From Haloarcula marina (GTDB lineage Archaea; Halobacteriota; Halobacteria; Halobacteriales; Haloarculaceae), in NCBI RefSeq assembly GCF_024218775.1, contig NZ_CP100405.1:124001-188000 (forward strand): 64,000 nt of DNA, in the 5' to 3' direction. Below, one piece after another: positions 38,263-48,098 of this stretch. Position 1 is the first letter of the stretch. Every line of letters begins with the position of its first letter. A program made the translations under genes and the position numbers. Below the pieces are notes generated by a model. That model was not told the origin of the DNA and searched no databases. It worked only from the letters and a program-made list of their open reading frames with translations.

Positions 38263-39369
38263 TTATACCTCAACCCAGTTTCTCGTTTCTGCTGATTCAT
38301 AAGCCGCATCAAGTACTCTGAGCAACTGTACCGCATCGTCAATGGTAGCGGGCACGTCTCCAGTTCTAAACCCGTCAAAGTAGGATTCAAAGTAGTCTTG
38401 AACAAAGTCTCCCCAATTTGGAAACCGATCATATGTGAATTCATATTCAATGGTTTGCTTGGGGGACGCAGACCATTCTGGATCTTCGGCTGTCAGTCTC
38501 AATGGAACTGTTGGTTCTTGTTGGAGGCTATCATGGTGAAGCGGGGTGAGAGCCTGCGCATCGGTCCCATATATACCAAGATGGGTATCCTTCCCACGAT
38601 CACTCAAGTAGTATCCGGTATTTTGTGTTGCCAATGTTCCTTTCTCGGTTTCAAGTTGCAGGACTGCTCCAGTCTCGATATCGGCGTTTTCATCAGCGGC
38701 TTCATGCATACGAGCGTTCACGGAGGTAATCGGGTCGTTCAAGATATACGGAATAATATCAAGCCAATGAGGGCCAATCCACTGCAGGGCACCACCTCTG
38801 GACGTTTCTTCGTCATAGATATAATGACTCGTATCCCGCTGTGAGAGCTGACTTGCATTGAACCGGCCTTCAACAGTCCAAACATCGCCAAAGAATCCTT
38901 CTTCAATTCGATTACGGAGCGCGATACTGACGGGGTTTTTTCGATAAAAGAACGTCGGTGAAATTGTGACCCCTGTTTCATTGGCTTGCCTCGCTATTTC
39001 TTCCATGTCACTAGCAGTTCTGCCGATAGGCTTCTCACTAATTACATGTACTCCCTCTTCAACGGCAGTCTCGACGATATCGGGGGTCTTATCGTTTCGA
39101 TAAGTAATCCAAACTACCTCAACATCGCCGTCGGAAATCAATGTGTGAGGATCCTCAAATACAGTCGCTCCTTTAAGCAGTTCCGAGACATCTTGATTTT
39201 CAGTTGTCACTTCGTCCGGCCTCTCTTGCATAGGTGTAATGTCCTCAAGATCAACCACTCGGCCAGGTTCACACACCGCAGTGATGTCGATGCCAATGTT
39301 GCTAGCCACGGAGAAATAGGGATCGCGATGATGATGATCTATTCCTATGTATCCTGCTTTCACAACCAT
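38263..39369 (-). CDS. Gfo/Idh/MocA-family oxidoreductase
   Basis: 368 residues. The N-terminal nucleotide-binding domain starts KAGYIGIDHHHRDPYFSVA, where the usual GxGxxG is degenerate. The ISEKPIGRTASDMEEI motif supplies the conserved Lys-Pro. The C-terminal domain has GGALQWIGPHWLDIIPYIL, resembling the catalytic His helix of the family. It probably oxidises or reduces a sugar or polyol with NAD(P). It follows the IclR gene in the catabolic island. Confidence 0.85.
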   Translation of the reverse strand: MVVKAGYIGIDHHHRDPYFSVASNIGIDITAVCEPGRVVDLEDITPMQERPDEVTTENQDVSELLKGATVFEDPHTLISDGDVEVVWITYRNDKTPDIVETAVEEGVHVISEKPIGRTASDMEEIARQANETGVTISPTFFYRKNPVSIALRNRIEEGFFGDVWTVEGRFNASQLSQRDTSHYIYDEETSRGGALQWIGPHWLDIIPYILNDPITSVNARMHEAADENADIETGAVLQLETEKGTLATQNTGYYLSDRGKDTHLGIYGTDAQALTPLHHDSLQQEPTVPLRLTAEDPEWSASPKQTIEYEFTYDRFPNWGDFVQDYFESYFDGFRTGDVPATIDDAVQLLRVLDAAYESAETRNWVEV

Positions 39370-39698
39370 ATTCTCGCATCACTTGAAGAGGTATGGTACT
39401 ATAACGTTTGTGGGTTAGGAAACTGACTCTGAAGACCCCCTTTTTAGTGAATGATCGAGAAATGGGGTAATGATCATTCTATGAGGTTAAAAATAAACCA
39501 GATTGTGGATGAATATTAATTAAAAAATCAAAGGGCATCAATATATTACAAATATTGACAACCTGGTATTCCAACTGTATACCTGTTTAGACGTTGTATG
39601 AGATATTTTCGACAGTAGAATCAATGCCTCTCTCTATCAAGTCCGTAGCCCGGTGGAATAGGATACTCTCTAATTGTTAGCTCAATATATAATCGAGC
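39370..39698. other. AT-rich intergenic stretch
   Basis: About 330 bp, very AT-rich around 39480-39560. No gene seen. It presumably carries the promoter of the oxidoreductase gene. Confidence 0.5.
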
Positions 39699-41036
39699 TT
39701 ACGAGTTATATGGTGTTGGCATCGTGAAATTCCCTGAATCAAATGAGAGTGGCTTTGGTTCTTTGATTATCTTCAAATCTTCCCTGTTTCTAGACTCATC
39801 AATTAGCGCTTTCGAAGCATACAATCGGGATAGATGCATCGTGTCAGTTGCACGAAGGACTCGAACGGACTCTGGATCAACGATCCCAATGGTCGAGAGG
39901 GCTGCAGTCAGGCCTGCTCTGTCAGTTTGAACTACCGGTGGTATCCGAACCCCGCGAGGCGTACTCGCTGTGAGGGCGTTAATTAGAGTCGGTTCCATCT
40001 CTATTTCATTGAGAAGATCTTTGTGGATGAAATCGGCAGACCCCATCCCCATTGCATTTCCGTGTGTTGTTTCGGTCAGTCTACGAGTGTAGATTCGTTT
40101 TATATCCGGAGAAACAGGTTCTGGCTCTTGTATTGCGAATGGGCGTCTTCCAATAACGTTTGTATCCATGCCTTGCCCACTGATCTCTTTACCCTGATAG
40201 TCGAGAATGAGTAGGTCTATATTATCAAATGGCAGTTTTGGCATGATATCATATGATGTTTTCAGTAACTCTCTTTCACGTTCCAGAAAGTTTGAAGGGG
40301 TAATTCCTTCGATAGACGCAGTCTCGTCATGTTGATCTTCTAAAATTGCGACGCCTCCTAATATTGGAAGATTCTCAATTAACTGTTCAGTTATAGCTGG
40401 AATCATATCCCGTAGTGACCAATCCACAGCCCAGTCATGTGCTATCTTCGCCCCTCGCTGTTTTCCCATCCCAATAACGAGCATTTTTGAGAGCCCGCTT
40501 TCTACAGACCCATCGAAATCAGTATGTGGCTTAATTCGATTGATTGGCACTATCGCATCGGCATTGACTGCGTTCCTATCTGCGACAACGGGGACATTGC
40601 GATCAGTAGTACGACTCACCTCCACGACATCCATACTGGACCGAATTTCACATCCGATTGTTGCTTCAGTAATACCGAGTTCGTTTAGCATCTCCCTTTG
40701 ACCCTCTGCCGTTGCCCCTCCATGGCTCCCCATTGCTGGAAATACGAATGGGTGGTATCCACGTTGATCTGCTTGATGAACAACCCCAGAGACGATATCG
40801 GCAATATTCGCAATACCTCGACTTCCTACTCCAAGCGCAATTTCGCCGTTTTCCGGCACATCATCCAAGGGAAGCGACAATAAAGCTTGACCAGCTTCAG
40901 CAGCGATCTCATCACTGCTTATACTATCTGTTTGCCATACTTGCTCAATGAGTCCTAGCTCAGGGAGTTCTATCTCGCCACACGCGTTCATCACCGCAGT
41001 TTCTGAGACTGCTAATGAATCTCGTGATTGGTCCAT
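39699..41036 (-). CDS. LarA-like (DUF2088) protein
   Basis: 445 residues. Motifs PAMGSHGGATAEGQREML, VPINRIKPHTDF, GLSKMLVIGMGKQRGAKIAHDW and TTHGNAMGMGSADFIHK match the lactate-racemase-like DUF2088 group. LarA itself uses a nickel-pincer cofactor to racemise 2-hydroxy acids. Whether this member does so is unknown, and no LarB/C/E cofactor genes are in the window. With glycerate kinase and Gfo/Idh nearby, a hydroxy-acid or sugar-acid substrate is plausible. Confidence 0.72.
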   Translation of the reverse strand: MDQSRDSLAVSETAVMNACGEIELPELGLIEQVWQTDSISSDEIAAEAGQALLSLPLDDVPENGEIALGVGSRGIANIADIVSGVVHQADQRGYHPFVFPAMGSHGGATAEGQREMLNELGITEATIGCEIRSSMDVVEVSRTTDRNVPVVADRNAVNADAIVPINRIKPHTDFDGSVESGLSKMLVIGMGKQRGAKIAHDWAVDWSLRDMIPAITEQLIENLPILGGVAILEDQHDETASIEGITPSNFLERERELLKTSYDIMPKLPFDNIDLLILDYQGKEISGQGMDTNVIGRRPFAIQEPEPVSPDIKRIYTRRLTETTHGNAMGMGSADFIHKDLLNEIEMEPTLINALTASTPRGVRIPPVVQTDRAGLTAALSTIGIVDPESVRVLRATDTMHLSRLYASKALIDESRNREDLKIIKEPKPLSFDSGNFTMPTPYNS

Positions 41037-41179
41037 GCCAGCACAAACCCTACGTTTGGTAATAAATACGGTGGTTGCTCACATCCTGACGAGAGCTCGA
41101 GTTTTCGAAATCTTGGCTCTGTAGTTCGGTATACGGCACTAGTATTCACGAATATCTCCCGATCCGTCGAGTGACCTTG

Positions 41180-41649
41180 GGCCGATCCTCACATCATAGT
41201 TCTTTGAAGTCGTTGAATGTATATCGGTGATGGACAGAATTTCGACATCCACGAATGAAGTAACTTTGAGTGCTCAAACGTCGTAGGTAGTGCGCGTGGC
41301 AAAGGAGCGACTGGCTGCGCACGGTCGAGTTGAAGAAGGCGAGGTCAGCGTACTTCTCAGCTGACGCGCCGAGAAATGCACTCCAAATCTTCAGCAGGAA
41401 TTTGCCCAAATCACTTGCTGGGAACGGTGTTATGAGGCAGATTCCGTCGAGGATGCCACGCATTTCGCTGAGCAAATCTACCGTGACACGGTAAGATTCA
41501 CCCGGATCGATACGAACTGCACGCAAGATGGGCATCATCCACTCAGCGAACTCGTATCCCCGGAGAGCCGGTGGTTCGGCAGGATTTGTAACAACAGATT
41601 CAGGCGTTGCGTCCGTCAGAAAAGTGATGAGACGGATTTCCGGTGTCAC
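41180..41649 (-). pseudogene. Decayed IS5-type transposase remnant
   Basis: The N-terminal part reads GYEFAEWMMPILRAVRIDPGE, LLSEMRGILDGICL and GKFLLKIWSAFLGASAE, resembling haloarchaeal IS5-type transposases. After a frame change near 41277 the next conserved part is LKVTSFVDVEILSITDIHSTTS. The catalytic C-terminal region is missing. No terminal repeats were found. Confidence 0.7.
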
Positions 41650-41906
41650 ACTGACGTGTCACTTCGCTTTCTATAGCAATAACGCAGTCACGGATTCTCT
41701 TTCTAGTAAACCTACAATGCCATGATTAATAAAAACACACCAAGCGCTCATTTAGCGAAAGCCGGCTCAGGATATTAACAAAGCTATGCCGATTTTGACG
41801 GTCTCTATCCCTCAAATTGCGATATTGCGTTATCAGCTTGACAAATCTCCCATAAACCAGAGAGATCTAATCCGGAAGAGAATAGATATAACGTTGCGTC
41901 ACGGTG

Positions 41907-42665
41907 TCACCCCCATTCAGGTTCTCTATTATTAAAGAACGCATCAACGCCTTCTTTTTGATCTTCAGTCCCAAAGAGAAACATATTTGAGGTGACTTCG
42001 TCCACACCATTTGATAAGTTTTTGTTTAACTGTCTCTTAGTCATCTTAGCAGCTAAGGGCGCTGTCGATGCGATTTGCTCTGCTCTCTCGGATATCAATT
42101 CGTTAAGTTCCTCACTTGACGTGATCTCATTCACTAATCCAATCTCAAACGCTTCCTGAGCAGAGAATTCGCGCGAAGTAAGCAATAATTCCCTTGTTCT
42201 TTTTAAACCAATTAAATCTGGAAATCTTGCTAAAGCCACCATCGCAACGTGTCCAAGGTTTGGCTCGGGTAGTCGGAACCTGGCGTTCTCACTCGCGATT
42301 GTAATATCACATAACGCTGCAATTTCACAACCACCTCCAAAGGCGATACCGTCTACCTTTGCGATCACTGGGATAGACACTTCTTCGATAGCAAACATGG
42401 AACTCAATATATGCTCGGTGTACTCCCATAACTCCGAATCGCTCTTACTCTCAAAATCTAAATCAGAGATGTCATCACCTGAAGAGAACGCGCGCCCATT
42501 TCCAGCGAGAATTGCCACACGCACTTCATCATTCTCCTCAGCCTTTTCAAGTGCGGTTTTGAGTTCATTCCATGTCTTCGTTAATAATGCATTCAGCTTC
42601 TCGGGCCGATCAATCGTAATATGCGCAGTTTGCCCGACTATTTCGTAATTTATCTGTTGGAACAT
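41907..42665 (-). CDS. Enoyl-CoA hydratase/isomerase family protein
   Basis: 252 residues, normal for the crotonase fold. The oxyanion-hole segments are GRAFSSGDDISDL and AFGGGCEIAALCD; the acidic residue in RLPEPNLG matches the catalytic Glu region. It hydrates or isomerises a CoA thioester and fits with the CoA-transferase and synthetase upstream. It is flanked by a transposase remnant on one side and a poorly defined stretch on the other. Confidence 0.92.
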   Translation of the reverse strand: MFQQINYEIVGQTAHITIDRPEKLNALLTKTWNELKTALEKAEENDEVRVAILAGNGRAFSSGDDISDLDFESKSDSELWEYTEHILSSMFAIEEVSIPVIAKVDGIAFGGGCEIAALCDITIASENARFRLPEPNLGHVAMVALARFPDLIGLKRTRELLLTSREFSAQEAFEIGLVNEITSSEELNELISERAEQIASTAPLAAKMTKRQLNKNLSNGVDEVTSNMFLFGTEDQKEGVDAFFNNREPEWG

Positions 42666-42861
42666 GCAGGATCATACTGATTCAGAATCATATAGATTTC
42701 GAATTTGAACGTTATCGAGGAGGAGAAATTTCACTTGAATAACCATCCATCTTCCATTCGAAAGCCTAAGTCTACCTCACAATCCTCTTTTTCACTGCCG
42801 ACAATCGGATCGTACATGTTCCAACGGCGGCATTGATTTCCTTAAATAAGAGGGATACCTT

Positions 42862-43245
42862 TTGAATGAGAATCTCGCGAAGGTGGTTGGCCCGTGTCAC
42901 CTGGGCGCGCGGTTCCTTCAGAACGGCGACCAGGCCAGTTCGCACAAGAAGGTGTTCACTATCGCCCAATCAAAGAGCGAAGCGAGCATCGACCGTCATG
43001 ACTTCCTACCGGTGGCACTGAACACTATCTCCAATGGCGCAACTTTTCGAGACGCTCGACGGAGAGCGCGTCAAGACATGCGCTATATCACAGCACCGAT
43101 CATCGGCCATCAAGGCCCCGAAATCGTGGCCCTCAGCCTGTTCGGATACAAGAGCCGGGCACAAGGAAACCGATCTACCGACGAGATACCAAGGCAGTTA
43201 CTCAAATGTGCGAACGTCATCGAGGTGAACCTGACCTCCTCATAG
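42862..43245 (+). other. Doubtful 127-codon frame
   Basis: The frame has GC-rich codons like the following FAH gene but no domain I recognise. Its end (RQLLKCANVIEVNLTSS) faintly resembles the start of an AsnC/Lrp effector domain, so it could be a remnant. A minus-strand frame here is equally unconvincing. Confidence 0.25.
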
Positions 43246-43294
43246 TCGGGGGCAAACACAACAGTTAGGTTGGCGGGCCCAACAGCGTACGGTG

Positions 43295-44146
43295 ATGCAA
43301 TTCGTCCGATACACGAACGGTGGCGGTCCAGAGTGGGGAGTCCGTCTCGACGAGGAGATCGTCCCGTTGTCCGGCCTCCGCGAAGACGTCTCGTACCAGC
43401 AGTTGACCGACCCGGGATTCCTCCAGGTGGTCGAGAACGCCGTCGACGCGGCGTCGTCGCACGCGATTCCGGTCGGCGACGTACGGTTTCTCGCTCCGGT
43501 TCCACGACCCGGCAAGATCATCTGTGTGGGTTTAAACTACCACGACCACGCCGAGGAGCAAGACGAGGAGGTCCCCGAGCGCCCGCTGCTGTTCGGGAAG
43601 TCCCCGTCGTCGGTCACCAACCCGGGTGATCCCATCGTCCACCCGGACGACCTCGAGGAGGTCGACTACGAAGTCGAACTCGGCGTCGTCATCGGACGAA
43701 CCGCTAAGAACGTTTCTGCCGAAGAAGCCCGCGACTATGTCGCCGGCTACACGGCAATCAATGACGTCAGCGGACGAGACGCGCAGTTTGACGACGGGCA
43801 GTTCTTCCGCGGGAAAAGCTACGATACATTCGCGCCGATGGGGCCGACGCTCGTCCCCGACGACCGACTTGACCCTGCCAATCTTGACGTCGCCTGCCAC
43901 GTCAATGGCGAGACCAAGCAGTCCTCGAACACCGAGGAGTTCATCTTCGACGTCCCGGCGGTTGTCGAGTACATTAGCGGGTTCACGACACTGCGCCCGG
44001 GTGACGTCATCTCAACCGGGACCCCTGGCGGCGTCGGCATCTTCCGCGAGCCACCCGAATTGCTCAAACCGGGCGACACTGTCGACGTCGAGATTGAAGG
44101 CATCGGGACGTTAAACAACCCCATCGTTGCCGAATCGGAGATATAA
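43295..44146 (+). CDS. Fumarylacetoacetate hydrolase family protein
   Basis: 283 residues from the ATG at 43295; a GTG one codon earlier is possible. The catalytic domain starts KIICVGLNYHDHAEE. The metal-binding acidic residues lie in EVDYEVELGVVIGR and the conserved segment GRDAQFDDGQFFRGKSYDTFAPMGP follows. Family members hydrolyse or isomerise 2-keto acids, including acylpyruvates and sugar-derived 2,4-diketo acids. It is noticeably GC-richer than the genes at 22-42 kb, so it may have a different history. Confidence 0.92.
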   Translation: MQFVRYTNGGGPEWGVRLDEEIVPLSGLREDVSYQQLTDPGFLQVVENAVDAASSHAIPVGDVRFLAPVPRPGKIICVGLNYHDHAEEQDEEVPERPLLFGKSPSSVTNPGDPIVHPDDLEEVDYEVELGVVIGRTAKNVSAEEARDYVAGYTAINDVSGRDAQFDDGQFFRGKSYDTFAPMGPTLVPDDRLDPANLDVACHVNGETKQSSNTEEFIFDVPAVVEYISGFTTLRPGDVISTGTPGGVGIFREPPELLKPGDTVDVEIEGIGTLNNPIVAESEI

Positions 44147-44724
44147 TCCCACTAACTGTACTCGAACGGAAATTTTCTAATTTTATCCTGGTGTTTTTAA
44201 TCCCAAATAGTTCGAGTGGGGCGTAGTTGAACATTCAAATAAGAAATTCGGGCAGTTCAGGGCGATGAACTCCAGGTGAGGCGAACGATCGCGCACCTCA
44301 ATGAGCAGTGAGCGTTACTTTCAGCAGATGTCCTGCCAAGTTTCGACTATTCTATTTAAATAAAGGAACTCTCAGCGAGGCCACGCTATGAAGCGGAAAA
44401 CGAGGGACGTGAATATCTGAAGGGACTGTCGACTCTGATCTGATAAGTTTAGCCGGGCGAAAAAAGGAGGGCTCAATAGCTCTGGGAGAGAAATCAGATG
44501 ACTCTAAAACAGCGCATCCGTACAAAGGATTCCATCTCTACTTCACCTAAGTCGACAGCTGAATACCGTGGTTATACGAAAATGATCTCGAAATCGAATC
44601 AAACATTAATACCGTAGATGTGTGCCTAATTTTCCACGGCCGACAGAAGAGACCGCTCTCGAGAGATGATACGACAAGCATGCCAACTTAAGAGTGGTAT
44701 TTTACCACTCCGTGTGAACGGTTC
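44147..44724. other. Intergenic stretch without gene
   Basis: About 580 bp between the FAH gene and a membrane protein gene. No coding frame with protein-like composition and no clear repeat. Confidence 0.5.
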
Positions 44725-45588
44725 ATGCGAAATCCTTCCGTCCGTCACGAAAACACGGCCAGCAGGGAAATGAACCAGCAAACGACCTGTCGGTTGCATC
44801 CCGACGACCTCGCCTCGATAGGATGTTCCGATGGCGACGCCGTGGAGCTGTACAATCCGGACACTGGGGCACGGTTTCAGGCGACAGCACGAGCAGCATC
44901 GACAAATATGGACCCCGGACAACTCTCGGTGAGCACCCGCTGTCGGAAGCTCCTCGACGTGGAGTTCCCCGAACGGGCCGACGATGAGCAGGCGACGACG
45001 CTACATGCCCGAAAACCGGTCAAGACAGTCGATGAAAGTGACGAAAAGGGGCTCGTCAATCGATTCACCGACCGACTGCTCGATTGGGCCGTCGACTATC
45101 ACGAGGTTCAGTTACGGGTCAATATCGGACTCAACGCTGACGAAGGTAGGTCGGCGGGCCGGGTAAACGCAGATACGATGGAGGTCCTAGCTATCGACGA
45201 CGGAGATCGTGTTCAGATCCACTCCAAAGACTCAGAAACCACGGTCCGATGTCGAATCATCGAGCCGGAGAGCCACTTCATCGAGACGGACTCCGACATC
45301 GACGCCGCCGACGTCCGTGACAGGACGATCTTGTTGCCATCGACTGCCCGTGAACGCCTGGACGCAGTCTGTGGCGATATCGTTCGCGTCCGACGCGATA
45401 CCCGTCACGTCGCGATTCGCAGCATTACCCCGTCGATGTTTGCGTTCCTGGGCGTGTTGATCAGCGGTCTGCAGATAGTCGACCTGCTGTCACCGTCCTT
45501 GCAACCGTACGCCATTCTGCTCACACTGATTCTCGCCGGTGTCGCGATATGGCTCATGCTCTGGCCGGAGCGAGTTCGCTGTCGGTAG
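44725..45588 (+). CDS. Membrane protein with two double-psi-barrel-like domains
   Basis: 287 residues, or 272 from an internal ATG at 44770. Residues 20-85 (RLHPDDLASIGCSDGDAVELYN) and 135-230 (VNADTMEVLAIDDGDRVQIHS, then STARERLDAVCGDIVRVRR) resemble the double-psi barrels of the Cdc48 N-domain. The C-terminus has two transmembrane helices (about 235-280). No ATPase domain is present. I know no function for this arrangement; a membrane adaptor for a Cdc48-type AAA ATPase is one speculation. Confidence 0.65.
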   Translation: MRNPSVRHENTASREMNQQTTCRLHPDDLASIGCSDGDAVELYNPDTGARFQATARAASTNMDPGQLSVSTRCRKLLDVEFPERADDEQATTLHARKPVKTVDESDEKGLVNRFTDRLLDWAVDYHEVQLRVNIGLNADEGRSAGRVNADTMEVLAIDDGDRVQIHSKDSETTVRCRIIEPESHFIETDSDIDAADVRDRTILLPSTARERLDAVCGDIVRVRRDTRHVAIRSITPSMFAFLGVLISGLQIVDLLSPSLQPYAILLTLILAGVAIWLMLWPERVRCR

Positions 45589-45739
45589 GACGTGCAGGCC
45601 GAGTGCCGAGACCTATTAATCTGCCCCCGATGGTCAGAACGGAATCGACGGCAACGACACGCTCTTGGCGAGTCGAACAGCCACCGCCAGTGCCTTGACC
45701 GTCTCGATACTGCGTTCGGCGCGCTCGAACGGCCCGTGC

Positions 45740-46267
45740 TCAGACCCGACGCGCGAAGTACAGTGTATCGACGCCAGCACCCCTATCGTCGGGAATACGG
45801 GCGACTTCCTCGAATCCGAGATTTTCGAGTACCGCGATGTGGGCCTCGTTCGTGTGCCACGTCTTCGTCGAGGCAGCGGGAGCGTGCCATGCATTTGGGA
45901 CGTCAGACAGTAGCGTCTGATACATCCGCATCGCAAGGCCACGTCCGCGATGTGACTCGTCGACCGCGATGATTTCGACGTGATTCGTCGGCGTGAACGC
46001 ACTGAGTGCGTCAGCGTCTTCGAGTCGTTCGAACGAGCAAAACCCGACGAGATGTCCCTCATCGAACGCTCCGATCATCGGCCGCTCCAGACACCGCTTG
46101 ACGTAGCCCTCGATGTTCGTTGCGCCTCCCTCGCCCGGTGCACGCGAGACTGCGGACCGCGTCTCGCTCGTTAGTGCGGGGACGAACTCCTCATCGACGT
46201 GTTTGAGGAGCCGTGTGACTCCGTTTCAAGAGGGCGTGGTTTCTTCGACGAATCGCACAGTCGCCAT
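45740..46267 (-). pseudogene. GNAT acetyltransferase gene interrupted by an in-frame TGA
   Basis: Reading from the ATG at 46267 gives MATVRFVEETTPS, then TGA at 46228-46226, then an open frame continuing in the same phase (NGVTRLLKHVDEEFVPALTSETR) to the normal end. The acetyl-CoA-binding region is intact (VDESHRGRGLAMRMYQTLL, ENLGFEEVARIPDD). A translated product could start downstream at an internal GTG or ATG. A single substitution, sequencing error or readthrough are the alternatives. Confidence 0.75.
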
Positions 46268-46510
46268 GGGGGGTGCTTTGGCTACAGCCCCACAGATAAA
46301 AGTCTCGACGGTGTCGCCGTACGTCGAGCGGACACACTCGAACGTGGATAGACCCATGTCTCACTCAGACCGATGGACTGTCCGTGGAGTCGAAGCCATC
46401 GTAGTACAGAGGTAGATGTCAATGTCTCGTTCACGTCCGCGTGGCACTCACCCGGCCAACAGTCGCCGTTGGTACACTTGAACGTCGTCTCTTTCAGGAC
46501 ACGAAAGAGG

Positions 46511-46905
46511 TCATCCTTTCATCCCCGAGAGACTCATCCCGCGGATGAAGTAGTTCTGTGCGGCGAGGAACACGAGGATGACCGGCGCGACGATGATGAG
46601 CGCCGCCGCCATCATCAGGCCCCACTCGGCAAAGTACTGGTTCCGAACCGCGAACAGCGCGATGGGGAGGGTGTACATCTCCGTGTCGTTGGCGATGATC
46701 AACGGCCACTGGAAGTTGTTCCACGTGCCCATGAAGGTGAAGATGCCCAACGTCGCCAACGCGGGTTTCGCCAGCGGCAGATAGATCTTATAGAACGTCT
46801 GGAACTCGTTGCAGCCGTCTATCTTTGCTGCGTCGCCGAGCGCCGACGGCAGGCTCTTGAAGTGCTGGCGGAGCAAGAAGAGGCCCAACGGCTGCGCGAC
46901 GAGCC
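46511..46905 (-). pseudogene. ABC sugar permease (MalG type) C-terminal fragment
   Basis: Residues LGLFLLRQHFKSLPSALGDAAKIDGCNEF (EAA loop) through FLAAQNYFIRGMSLSGMKG form the last 125 or so residues of a MalG-type permease. The upstream half is absent: beyond about 46,900 the sequence belongs to a histidine kinase read from the other strand. The stop codon is intact. Confidence 0.85.
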
Positions 46906-47422
46906 GCTCGACGACGTCGTCAAGGACACCCTCTGGCTGGTACAAGAAGACGAGACGGTCTCCAAAATGTCGATGGTCGACATCCAATCTGTTGCAGAGG
47001 ACGCGTGGCGACTCGTCGGCGACGACGCGGTCACGCTGCACACCGCGTCGATAGAACGGATTCCGGCCAACAGGTCCCTCTTACAAACGGTTTTCGAGAA
47101 ACTGTTCGAGAACACGCTTGCGCACACGACGGCTTCTCGGATCAACGTCGGGCCCTGCTACAAAGGTGACTATCTCGACGGATTCTACGTGGCCGACGAC
47201 GGCAAAGGATTCGACACAGCCACACCAGAGGAACTGTTCGAAATAGGCACCAAGGAAGGGAGTGGTGGGGCGGGTATTGGACTCGCTATCGTTGACGAAA
47301 TCGTCCGACGTCACGATTGGTCTATCACAGCGACCGAAAGCGACGAAGATGGAGCTAGGTTCGAAATAAGGCCGAAACGGTATCTCTGTACGAATATCGC
47401 TTACCAGCCGGTAAACGGATAG
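46896..47422 (+). pseudogene. Histidine kinase C-terminal fragment
   Basis: The HATPase domain is present: N-box LLQTVFEKLFENTLAH, G1 VADDGKGF, G2 GSGGAGIGLAIV. It begins abruptly with LDDVVKDTLWLVQEDE after the junction at about 46,900, so the sensor and H-box are missing. An open frame runs on to 46373 through the antisense of the permease fragment, but that part is not real protein. Confidence 0.85.
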
Positions 47423-47473
47423 AATATGCGGTAAAACAAGCGATATATATTGGGCTACGGGTTATTCGGTAGT

Positions 47474-48085
47474 ATGAGTAAGCCGGGGCAAGAATCGGTC
47501 TCGAACGACACGCGTGAGGCCATTATGGAGGCGACGTTCCGCGCCATCAGCACGCAGGGCTACAACGACCTCCGGATGCGCGACATCGGCGAGGAGATGG
47601 AGATGACCCGGCAGGTCATCCACTACCACTACGACGGAAAGCACGACCTGATGAGTCACTTCCTCGAATACATCATCGATCAGTACGAGGGGAGTGTCGA
47701 AGTCGCCGCCGACGCACCGCCCCGCGAGGAATTGGACGCCCGTATCGACCAATGCCTGTTCGGCCCCGAGTTCAGCGACTTCGGCCACTGGGACCGGATG
47801 AAGGTCTATCACGAACTGTTCACCCACGCCCAGAACGACGCCGAACACCGGGCTATCTTCAACGAGCACTACGAGCGTATCCGTGGCAGCATCACGGAAG
47901 TGATCGAAGAGGGTATCGAGCAGGGCGTCTTCCGCGATGTCGACGCCGCACGGATGGGCCAACTCATCACGGACGCCATCCACGCTGCTCGCGGTCGGCG
48001 GCTCTCACTCGGTCACGACGAAGCCCCTGAACAGACCCGCCAGTCCATCGACGAGTTCGTCCTCACCGCACTCGACGTCGAATAA
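47474..48085 (+). CDS. TetR-family transcriptional regulator
   Basis: 203 residues from the ATG at 47474. The helix-turn-helix is REAIMEATFRAISTQGYNDLRMRDIGEEMEMTRQVIHYHYDGKHDLMSHFLEY-like in positions 15-65. The ligand domain is all-helical and acidic. TetR proteins usually repress a nearby transporter or catabolic gene; here the candidates on both sides are broken, so its target is not evident. Confidence 0.9.
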   Translation: MSKPGQESVSNDTREAIMEATFRAISTQGYNDLRMRDIGEEMEMTRQVIHYHYDGKHDLMSHFLEYIIDQYEGSVEVAADAPPREELDARIDQCLFGPEFSDFGHWDRMKVYHELFTHAQNDAEHRAIFNEHYERIRGSITEVIEEGIEQGVFRDVDAARMGQLITDAIHAARGRRLSLGHDEAPEQTRQSIDEFVLTALDVE

Positions 48086-48098
48086 CCGCCTGCGCGGC

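Noticed and set aside
46373-46895. Long plus-strand open frame continuous with the kinase fragment
   Set aside because: This part is the antisense of a clear MalG-type permease C-terminus and has low-complexity, non-protein-like composition.
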